Shown here piece by piece: positions 59,101 to 64,000 of a stretch of 64,000 bases of DNA (the stretch's first letter is position 1; every line of letters begins with the position of its first letter). Made by a program: the position numbers and the translations under genes. Origin of the DNA: Oscillospiraceae bacterium (GTDB lineage: Bacteria; Bacillota_A; Clostridia; Oscillospirales; Oscillospiraceae); NCBI GenBank assembly GCA_017459865.1, contig JAFUCD010000024.1:1-64000 (forward strand), written 5' to 3'. The notes beneath the pieces were generated by a model, which was not told the DNA's origin, searched no databases, and was given only the letters and a program-made list of their open reading frames with translations.

Positions 59101-59827
59101 AGCGGTTGCAGAAGATGATCGCGTAGTCCACGCTCAGCGCAAGCTGCAGGACCATCGTCACCGCGTTCGACACAAAGGAGATGCGCCCGAGGATGAAGTT
59201 CGTGCCCTGCTGCAAAATCGCCGCGAAGAGGAACGTCAGCACCAGCACCGCGACCTCGGCATAGGTTTGGGATGTGAAGATCAGCACCGCCACGACCACC
59301 GCCGCCACGATCAGCCCGATGGACGCCATTTCTTTTAACAGATAGGCGTTCATGCTCGTGCCGATAGAGGAGGAGACGTGGATCGTTCTGCCGTCAAACA
59401 GCGCGCAGACCTCCGCGTAGGCGTCCTTAGCGCGCTCATCGGCTGCGTCGGCGGAGAAGGAGACGTCATACAGCGCGTGCCGGTCGGCGTAGTGATGCTC
59501 GGAGAGATCAAAGGTCACCATCGCGACGTGGTCGACCTGTGCGATCTCGTCCGCGAACTGCTGCGCCTCGTCCTCAGAGACGTCGTCCACCATGATCTGC
59601 GCCGTCGCGTAGGTCGCAAATTCGTCGGCCATGATCGAGATGCCGCGCCGCGTCTCGGAGCTCTCGTCCAGATAGCTTGCAAAGCTCTCGTCGACCTCGA
59701 CCCAGGGCATGGCGATGAAGCAGAACACCAGGACCGCGACGCTCAGGATCAGAATGATCTGCCGCCAGAACACGATCCCATGCGCCAGACGCTGCACGAA
59801 TGTGCGGTGGGGAGTTTTTACTGCCAT
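56195..59827 (-). CDS. MMPL/RND-family exporter with a long coiled-coil repeat region
   Basis: 1210 residues with a duplicated RND/MMPL layout. There is one helix near residue 25, an extracellular domain, and a five- or six-helix bundle (about 165-380) with LSVDYAIIFCNRYKEE. A second extracellular domain and a second bundle (about 590-750) follow, with GANIDYAIVISSRYRQLRE. The GxxxDYAxxxxxRY signatures mark the proton-relay Asp-Tyr. After another helix, residues about 840-1090 form a long Ala/Gln/Glu coiled coil of AEGEAQL, AEGQRQLEAG and AAGEQQL units, similar to the central region of YhgE/Pip-type proteins. Two or three helices close the protein. The substrate is unknown: lipid, peptide or drug. 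A single gene read leftwards. Confidence 0.9.
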   Translation of the reverse strand: MAVKTPHRTFVQRLAHGIVFWRQIILILSVAVLVFCFIAMPWVEVDESFASYLDESSETRRGISIMADEFATYATAQIMVDDVSEDEAQQFADEIAQVDHVAMVTFDLSEHHYADRHALYDVSFSADAADERAKDAYAEVCALFDGRTIHVSSSIGTSMNAYLLKEMASIGLIVAAVVVAVLIFTSQTYAEVAVLVLTFLFAAILQQGTNFILGRISFVSNAVTMVLQLALSVDYAIIFCNRYKEEHASLIVRPAVEAALAKSIPEILSSSLTTIAGLTAMTFMKFRLGADLGFVLIKAIVCSLLSVFLFMPALLVAFGKLMDRTRHRNFVPKIPFVGKLAYRTRFVVPIVFVAVFIGAFAIYRHTNFAYSEAFLSAPRKNEAQLQAAAIHERFGESNTLAVIVPSGDYPSEQALLEELAACDEVKSTLGLASIDAMEGYRLGDMVTAADFAALAQMDETTAQALFAYYAGANGEQAAVTESPETYRAPLVDIFLFLHDRAEGGDLPIDETQKAMIDELYSQLAFAREQLQGKRYSRMLLTLGVPIEGKETFAFLDRVHVIAEQYYPADEIVTVGESTNSYDFQRSFEQDNLVVTLLSMLLVTIILLLTFRSVGMPVLLILVIQGSICLNFAFTKLAGSHVFFFCYLIVTAIQMGANIDYAIVISSRYRQLRETMTPRQAIIETMNLAFPTVITSGTMMVVAGLLIGYMVSEPIIAGIGRYVGTGTIITLVLVMFVLPQLLLFGEGFVEQTALPKAEASPRYRLRRRRAAAIVLTLAGLLALTAAPIGIARTNRDHNAAVARTAAITEELDTLSEIADRLDAGLKAYDDTALQFAEHAMTDAVGSQKLAEGEAQIAEGEAQLADGEAQYQTGSKQLSDAKAQYAEGQRQLEAGRAAYAEGQKQLEAAKAEYAVGEQQLQQVKPIYDLIYPLYQSYQNMQAQYDAAVASGDAAQAARLAPIVSAQRYAFESQLIASGYSLASLVQQYQEGQQKLSDGAAQIAAGEQQLREAEQQLAEGQAKLDAAAVQIAAGEQELSAGKTQLDTGKAQLDAAKDELEAGRETLDRNREALSDDLKALEEYADDEAHLRAGMDRLMQEQRISARAGKNASNAAVIAAARQEVTAAQETADTDARTRTMQCVLLMLSGLMALVATVLTLRGKHGGLALLTATLPPALAAALLNAPKNAPLLFAAALVLLAALAFGALTLRKS

Positions 59828-59957
59828 AATCTATGGATCCTTTCGGGTTGAAAAGCATGGAAAAATACAACAGCTATAGCATATTCGATTTTTCCCGCAA
59901 TTGCAACAGTTTTCGCGCTTGGGAGGGGGAAAGTGGAAAAAAACTTCAAAAAAGTTA

Positions 59958-59986
59958 TTGACATTTGGTTCATTGTCTTGTATAAT
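59958..59986 (+). promoter_or_regulatory. Consensus promoter of the tRNA cluster
   Basis: TTGACA (59958-59963) and TATAAT (59981-59986) are exact consensus hexamers spaced by 17 bases, 16 bases before the first tRNA. This is a typical strong stable-RNA promoter. Confidence 0.9.
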
Positions 59987-60002
59987 GACAAAGCTTTGAA
60001 AC

Positions 60003-60079
60003 GGGAGCATAGCTCAGCTGGTTAGAGCACCTGCCTTACAAGCAGGGGGTCACTGGTTCGAGTCCAGTTGTTCCCACCA
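60003..60079 (+). tRNA. tRNA-Val (TAC)
   Basis: Acceptor GGGAGCA pairs with TGTTCCC (one G-U). D-arm AGCTCAGCTGGTTAGAGC, anticodon loop CTTACAA (anticodon TAC), T-arm ACTGGTTCGAGTCCAGT, encoded CCA at 60077-60079. Confidence 0.95.
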
Positions 60080-60096
60080 TTTTTCAAGCGTCATAC

Positions 60097-60172
<76 letters not shown>

Positions 60173-60203
60173 GATTGCATCTGGAGAAATTCAGATGCAG
60201 CAT

Positions 60204-60279
60204 GCGGGCGTAGCTCATCCGGTAGAGCGCCACCTTGCCAAGGTGGAGGTAGCGAGTTCGAGCCTCGTCGCCCGCTCCA
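60204..60279 (+). tRNA. tRNA-Gly (GCC)
   Basis: Acceptor GCGGGCG pairs with CGCCCGC, anticodon loop TTGCCAA (anticodon GCC), T-arm GAGTTCGAGCCTC, discriminator T and encoded CCA. 76 bases. Confidence 0.95.
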
Positions 60280-60354
60280 AATTTTCTGTTCCAAACATAC
60301 CGATCCGGTGGTTTGAACAGAGATTCATATAGCGAACGGGAAGCCCTGAACCAA

Positions 60355-60385
60355 CAAAAACAAAAGCGTTTCGTTTTTGTTTTTG
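60355..60385 (+). terminator. A/T-rich hairpin, possible terminator after tRNA-Gly
   Basis: CAAAAACAAAAGC pairs with GTTTTTGTTTTTG over 13 positions, with one G-U, within the 196-base gap between tRNA-Gly and tRNA-Cys. It could end the Val-Phe-Gly transcript. The rest of the gap shows GC-rich inverted segments but no gene. Confidence 0.4.
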
Positions 60386-60475
60386 GGAGGAGGAACGGGG
60401 GCGCGGATGCGAAGCCGGCGGACACCGGCGAAGCCGCTGTCCGGCTGCGTAGCGGAGCAAGCCCGTTCCGACGAT

Positions 60476-60549
60476 GGCGCCATAGCCAAGTGGTAAGGCA
60501 TGGGACTGCAAATCCTTGACCCCCGGTTCAAATCCGGGTGGCGCCTCCA
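60476..60549 (+). tRNA. tRNA-Cys (GCA)
   Basis: Acceptor GGCGCCA pairs with TGGCGCC, anticodon loop CTGCAAA (anticodon GCA), T-arm CCCGGTTCAAATCCGGG, encoded CCA. 74 bases. It is the last gene before the mobile-element-like region. Confidence 0.95.
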
Positions 60550-60584
60550 TGGCGTGTGATCTAAAAAGATACACACGCGAAAAA

Positions 60585-60616
60585 CCCCGAAATCTCAACG
60601 GTTTCGGGGCTTTTTT
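60585..60616 (+). terminator. Terminator after tRNA-Cys
   Basis: CCCCGAAA (60585-60592) pairs with TTTCGGGG (60602-60609), followed by CTTTTTT. Confidence 0.85.
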
Positions 60617-60694
60617 CTGCCCATTTTCAGAGCGCGTGATTCAGAGATATTTTCTACCCCTTGCACGGAAATGAACCGAATACAGACCAATTTG

Positions 60695-60737
60695 GGGCCG
60701 ATTTCTTGAGATTTTCCTCGTGAAATCGGCCCTTTTT
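60695..60737 (+). terminator. Second terminator-like hairpin before the ArdA-like gene
   Basis: GGGCCGATTTC (60695-60705) pairs with GAAATCGGCCC (60722-60732), followed by TTTTT. It lies 45 bases before the next gene, so it either insulates the mobile region from the tRNA transcript or acts as a leader attenuator. Confidence 0.6.
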
Positions 60738-60781
60738 CCGTTTTAAATATGTTAACTTTTCGTGAACAATAGGAGGAAATG

Positions 60782-61930
60782 ATGATTGAAGTAATGCTGG
60801 AACATGAGAAAAAGTATGTCACGATCCGATTCCCATGCACAGAAACGGAACTCGCAACAAAGCTGAATGATTTTGACTTCGGCTTTGATATCCACAACAT
60901 GTGGGTACACGCGTTCGTTGAGCCGAAGGAGTTTGCGCCGATGGAGCAGCAGGCACATGATCTGGACGAGCTCAACTACCTGGCAAAGCGGATGGACAGC
61001 TTTGCAGACACTGAAAGGCGGCGCTTCTTTGCTGCGGTTGCACATGAGAAGATATATCAGATCCCGGATTTGATTAACCTGACGTTCAATCTGAATCGGT
61101 ACACTGTGCTTCAGGATCTCAGTAGCGCATATTCCATTGGCTTTACCTATGCGCTGGATGAAGCGGGCTGCTTGCCCGCAGAAGCGATCACAGACCCGAA
61201 ATATGGAACCATCGGAAAGCAACTGCTGGAGTCCGGAACAGGGATTCTCACGAAGTATGGTGTGTTGTTCATTCACGCGGATGTGCGGCCGGAGCAGGTC
61301 TACGATGGACAGGTATTTCCCGCCTATGACTATCATGGTGGAAGCTCGGCAGAAGCTGTCATCTCTTACGGCGGAAAAGAAGAGACGCTATATCTTCCGG
61401 ATGAACAGACGGCGATCCAGAAAGCAGTCAGGCGTCTGGGTGCCGTTGACATTCATGATTGTGATGTGGAGATTTCGGCGTGGGGCACGGAAAATGAGCA
61501 GTGGCAGCAGATGCTTCAGCGTGTCGTGGACCAAGAGTCGTTGTACGCTGCAAACTGGCTGATTAAGCAAGTTAGTGAAGCTTATCCGGATATTGAGACG
61601 GTGGTTGCTGCAGCAGAGTATTTCAAAGTGTCGAGTGCGAACAATCTGGCTGTCCTCGCAAATGCTGATAACGTACTTGGATTCCGGAAGGAACTTGCAT
61701 CGCCGCAGGATGTGGGGGAGTATTTTACTAAAATCGAGGAAGATTATTCTCTCCACTCAGATTTGGAGCCATTCTTTAATTTTGAAGCGTTCGGGGAGTG
61801 GCTTATCGAAGATCGGGAGGGCGCGTTTGTGAACGGAGGATTTCTCTACTACCGCGGCGCTGACAGCATGCATGAGATTGAAGATCAACTGGAGCCGGAA
61901 ACAATCAATTTGGAGATGGGAGGAATGTAA
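60782..61930 (+). CDS. ArdA-like antirestriction protein (probable)
   Basis: 382 residues, acidic. The first 140 residues (FPCTETELATKLNDFDFGFD, HDLDELNYLAKRMDSFADTERRRFFAAVAH, DLINLTFNLNRYTVLQDL) and the end (SDLEPFFNFEAFGEWLIEDREGAFVNGGFLYYRG) resemble ArdA proteins, which mimic DNA to block type I restriction enzymes and travel on conjugative elements. The protein is about twice the length of classical ArdA, with a middle region I do not recognise. It ends in MGGM, like the next protein. Of two adjacent ATGs (60779, 60782) the second is better spaced from AGGAGG. It is the first gene of a tight rightward run ending in a DNA methyltransferase. Confidence 0.6.
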   Translation: MIEVMLEHEKKYVTIRFPCTETELATKLNDFDFGFDIHNMWVHAFVEPKEFAPMEQQAHDLDELNYLAKRMDSFADTERRRFFAAVAHEKIYQIPDLINLTFNLNRYTVLQDLSSAYSIGFTYALDEAGCLPAEAITDPKYGTIGKQLLESGTGILTKYGVLFIHADVRPEQVYDGQVFPAYDYHGGSSAEAVISYGGKEETLYLPDEQTAIQKAVRRLGAVDIHDCDVEISAWGTENEQWQQMLQRVVDQESLYAANWLIKQVSEAYPDIETVVAAAEYFKVSSANNLAVLANADNVLGFRKELASPQDVGEYFTKIEEDYSLHSDLEPFFNFEAFGEWLIEDREGAFVNGGFLYYRGADSMHEIEDQLEPETINLEMGGM

Positions 61931-61931
61931 A

Positions 61932-62780
61932 ATGCAAATCGGGGCTGTAATCTATCATAAAAACGATACGCTGATTGTAGATATGCCAAGAAGTATCTAT
62001 GACCTCTACGGAAAGCTGCAATCTATCGGTGTACGGCAGAAACCGGACAACATCCACCTTAAAGATGAGGAAGGGGACGACATCCGCGTCAAGCTCTACG
62101 GGGAAACAGAAATTGGCAAGCATTTGGTCGGTATGCTGCGTGAAGGAAACACGCTCGCGGACGCCAACATGCTTGCCTTTGTTTTTGAGCAGTCGGATAT
62201 CCGCATCCGCGATCAGCTGTCCGCTGCCATCCTACAGGATCGGTATGATACACCGGATCAGATGTTCGAGGATATCAAGTTGATGCTGCGCGAGGCGGCA
62301 GCGATAGAGCAGAACTTCTACTTTCCGCTCACGGGCGTTTTTGAGGATGACGGAGAGAGCTTTGAGGCGGACCCAAGCGAGATTTATCGCTATTCCGATC
62401 AGATCCGCACAGCCCTGGCGCGAGAGCAGAGTCCGGAACGCGGCGGCGACATGGCGCAGTATCTGCGGGATAATCCCGGAATCCGATCAAAGCTGCTGTC
62501 TGCTGAATGGGACGTCGAGGAATTCGAAATCCTTTACGGAGTTGTCCGTGTGAGGCTGACGGAGCCGTTTACTGAGACCGAAAAAGCAGAGTTCAAGGAA
62601 CTGATCACAGGTCAGAACTCGGATGGTTTGGGCGAGGGATTCGAGCAGCGCCCGATCTTTACGGAGGACGGTGAGCTCTTCGTATCGATGTGGAATAGCA
62701 GCGACGATTACTTTGTATACGACGATGACGAGATGGATCAATTCCTGCAAAGTCAGGGACAGCAGATGGGAGGGATGTGA
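61932..62780 (+). CDS. Acidic hypothetical protein of a mobile element
   Basis: 282 residues, family unknown to me, with roughly 58 Asp/Glu against about 27 Lys/Arg. The N-terminal half (DNIHLKDEEGDDIRVKLYGETEIGKHL, EGNTLADANMLAFVFEQ) resembles proteins I recall next to ArdA in clostridial conjugative elements. The C-terminus is very acidic (SSDDYFVYDDDEMDQF) and ends in MGGM, as the preceding protein does. GGGAGG overlaps the end of the previous gene, and the ATG is one base after its stop. A DNA-mimic or anti-restriction role is inferred from charge and neighbours only. Confidence 0.65.
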   Translation: MQIGAVIYHKNDTLIVDMPRSIYDLYGKLQSIGVRQKPDNIHLKDEEGDDIRVKLYGETEIGKHLVGMLREGNTLADANMLAFVFEQSDIRIRDQLSAAILQDRYDTPDQMFEDIKLMLREAAAIEQNFYFPLTGVFEDDGESFEADPSEIYRYSDQIRTALAREQSPERGGDMAQYLRDNPGIRSKLLSAEWDVEEFEILYGVVRVRLTEPFTETEKAEFKELITGQNSDGLGEGFEQRPIFTEDGELFVSMWNSSDDYFVYDDDEMDQFLQSQGQQMGGM

Positions 62781-62783
62781 AAA

Positions 62784-63122
62784 ATGGGTGTGCTGTTTTC
62801 AAAAGTCCATCTGACCGCAGACAACGGCTCGACGGAGGAATTCCTCTGCGCGGGCATTCCGGAGGAAGAGGCGGATCTGGAGGATTGGACAGCCTATCAG
62901 GACTTTCTGGAGGATAATCCGGACGCCGAGTACCTGACTGCAGAAGTCAAATCCTACATTTATGGAGAGGGGGAAACCTATCGTGCCAACGAATATGAAA
63001 TTGCAGCCTATGCGCAACGAGGGGATGACTTCCTGTCTCATCCCGATGTACAGCAAACACAGGAATCCGAATTCACAATTCTATTGGATCAAAAGGAAGA
63101 CTTTGAAATGGAGGAACTTTGA
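62784..63122 (+). CDS. Strongly acidic small hypothetical protein
   Basis: 112 residues with about 30 Asp/Glu and only 5 Lys/Arg, spread along the chain, as in DNA-mimic proteins. It has no recognised motif, membrane segment or signal peptide. GGAGG about ten bases upstream and four-base spacing from the previous stop indicate tight co-expression. Its stop is followed at once by the DUF4314 gene. An anti-restriction or DNA-mimic role is possible; it could equally be a regulator. Confidence 0.6.
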   Translation: MGVLFSKVHLTADNGSTEEFLCAGIPEEEADLEDWTAYQDFLEDNPDAEYLTAEVKSYIYGEGETYRANEYEIAAYAQRGDDFLSHPDVQQTQESEFTILLDQKEDFEMEEL

Positions 63123-63419
63123 ATGAATGAGTGGGATCGCCTGCGTCGACAGGCAGAACGTTATAAGCAGCAGTATCCGCCCGGCAAGCGCATTATGCTG
63201 CTGGAGATGGGGTCAGATCCGCGACCTGTGGAAAGCAATATGCGTGGCACCGTTCAGTGCGTGGACGATATCGGCACGGTGCATTGTGTGTTCGACAACG
63301 GCAGGGAGCTCGGGCTTATTCCCGGCGAGGATCGCTTTCGCGGTCTGACGGAGTCTGAGCTTGAAGAAGAACATATCACTGTCCATGAAGAGACGGTAGA
63401 CCATGTGATGAGCATGTGA
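63123..63419 (+). CDS. DUF4314 domain protein
   Basis: 98 residues matching the DUF4314 pattern: RIMLLEMGSDPRPVESNMRGTVQCVDDIGTVHCVFDNGRELGLIPGEDRFRG. This is a short beta-rich domain found in conjugative and phage elements of Firmicutes; function unknown. GGAGG lies in the end of the previous gene, and the ATG directly follows its stop codon. Confidence 0.8.
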   Translation: MNEWDRLRRQAERYKQQYPPGKRIMLLEMGSDPRPVESNMRGTVQCVDDIGTVHCVFDNGRELGLIPGEDRFRGLTESELEEEHITVHEETVDHVMSM

Positions 63420-63427
63420 GGCGCTCC

Positions 63428-64000
63428 ATGCGGCAGATTACCATGGGGAGCCTGTTCGATGGCATTGGAGGCTTTCCGCTTGCCGCGGTGAGAAACGGGA
63501 TCGAGCCGGTCTGGGCGAGCGAAATTGAGGCATTCCCGATTGCGGTCACGAAGAAGCGATTTCCGGGAATGCAGCACGTCGGGGACATCACCAAGATCAA
63601 CGGAGCGGAGCTGCAACCGGTTGACATAATCTGTGGCGGATCACCTTGCCAGGACCTGTCTGTTGCAGGAGCGAGGGCAGGCCTTGCCGGGGAACGCTCC
63701 GGTCTTTTCATGGAGCAGATTCGTGTAATCAAGGAGATGAGAAATGCAGACAGACTACGCGGAAGAACAGGTATCGCTGTTCGACCTCGATACGGATGCT
63801 GGGAGAATGTGCCCGGCGCCTACAGCAGTGCCGGAGGGGAAGACTTCCACGCGGTCCTCGAGGAGTTCCTACACGTTGAAGAACCATCTCTTCATGTTGC
63901 TGGACCTCCGGCCGGGCGCTGGGAATATACTGGGGCCGTGCTGGGAACTCGCTCCTGTGTGGCTTGGACCACCTGGGACGCTCAATACTTCGGAGTGCCC
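63428..64000 (+). CDS. DNA (cytosine-5) methyltransferase, N-terminal part, cut by the window end
   Basis: 191 codons to the window edge. Motif I is GSLFDGIGGFPLAAVRNG, and motif IV with the catalytic cysteine is ICGGSPCQDLSVAGARAGL. The VWENVPGAF-type motif VI reads CWENVPGAYSSAGGEDF, and FGVP at the edge begins the region before motif VIII. It starts 8 bases after the DUF4314 stop; a strong ribosome site is not obvious. Solitary C5 methylases of this type are common on conjugative elements and phages, protecting them from restriction. Confidence 0.9.
   Translation, partial: MRQITMGSLFDGIGGFPLAAVRNGIEPVWASEIEAFPIAVTKKRFPGMQHVGDITKINGAELQPVDIICGGSPCQDLSVAGARAGLAGERSGLFMEQIRVIKEMRNADRLRGRTGIAVRPRYGCWENVPGAYSSAGGEDFHAVLEEFLHVEEPSLHVAGPPAGRWEYTGAVLGTRSCVAWTTWDAQYFGVP
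63744..64000 (+). CDS. Overlapping open frame inside the methyltransferase gene (candidate gene, cut by the window end)
   Basis: In the +1 frame relative to the methyltransferase, an ATG at 63744 is preceded by AAGGAG (63731-63736) at an ideal distance of 7 bases. The frame stays open for 85 codons to the end of the window. The product starts MQTDYAEEQVSLFDLDTDAG and is rich in Ser, Thr and Pro. I recall standalone hypothetical proteins from clostridial mobile elements with the same SLFDLDT...GK...PAP layout, but cannot verify this here. It could be a chance open frame in GC-rich DNA. Confidence 0.4.
   Translation, partial: MQTDYAEEQVSLFDLDTDAGRMCPAPTAVPEGKTSTRSSRSSYTLKNHLFMLLDLRPGAGNILGPCWELAPVWLGPPGTLNTSEC

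Noticed and set aside
57908..59338. A 476-codon plus-strand frame over the MMPL gene
   Set aside because: It is very rich in Arg, His, Gln and Asp, has no domain pattern, and lies opposite a clear transporter.
60476..60549. tRNA-Cys as a proven attachment site
   Set aside because: No integrase gene and no second copy of the tRNA 3' end are visible in the window, so only the possibility is noted.

Overview
The window looks like chromosomal DNA of a GC-rich, endospore-lineage Clostridium relative, most like the Oscillospiraceae/Ruminococcaceae. The reasons are strong AGGAGG-type ribosome binding sites, consensus TTGACA/TATAAT promoters, a SpoIVB sporulation protease, an S-layer (SLH) protein, a type III glutamine synthetase, and Clostridia-type small proteins (DUF3343, DUF2461, DUF4314). 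The genus cannot be fixed from the sequence alone.

Layout. 1-3.4 kb: the end of a transposase, short palindromic repeats, a DUF3343/cysteine desulfurase pair and an SLH surface protein. 3.7-10 kb: tRNA-Ser, then a leftward copper-type metal region (CopA ATPase, HMA proteins, an HMA-UreH/DsbD_2-like membrane protein, a half-length P-type ATPase, a TetR regulator). Dyads with a common ACCANNTGGT-like core lie at its promoters, and a hairpin-rich inverted-repeat element lies inside it. 10.2-27.3 kb: a glutamine/nitrogen island. glnA, an ANTAR regulator and glmS run left; glnN, an amt-PII fusion, asnB, pyrG, gltB and gltD run right from a shared 290-bp divergent promoter region. Both leaders contain an intrinsic terminator and a hairpin with an A1/G4 hexanucleotide loop, the known ANTAR target type. 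27.4-28.8 kb: a lone KAP NTPase. 28.8-37.3 kb: a leftward aromatic amino acid operon (aminotransferase, pheA, aroB, aroE-aroK fusion, aroQ-aroA fusion, tyrA, aroF). It is preceded by a promoter, a 38-codon Phe/Tyr-rich leader peptide and a four-segment attenuator. 37.3-47.5 kb: ProX-type editing protein, ahcY, mgtE, small proteins, an alanine symporter split by a frameshift, nitrilase, hydroxyacid dehydrogenase, a LysR regulator and tRNA-Gly.

47.6-53.3 kb holds a compact leftward operon: a TetM-like translational GTPase fused to a YacP/Rae1 NYN ribonuclease domain, a YlmH-like S4 protein, and a large Fe-S/FAD oxidoreductase. Rae1 cuts mRNA in the ribosomal A site and YlmH is a ribosome-quality-control factor, so this is my strongest candidate for an undescribed ribosome surveillance or rescue system. 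53.3-59.8 kb: SpoIVB, two tandem paralogous membrane proteins with Pro-Gln-Tyr repeat tails, and an MMPL-family exporter with a coiled-coil repeat region. 60.0-60.5 kb: a four-tRNA cluster (Val, Phe, Gly, Cys).

60.7-64.0 kb looks like the start of an integrated mobile element. It has an ArdA-like protein, two acidic unknown proteins, DUF4314 and a DNA cytosine methyltransferase cut by the window end. That methyltransferase gene has a second open frame with its own ribosome binding site inside it.
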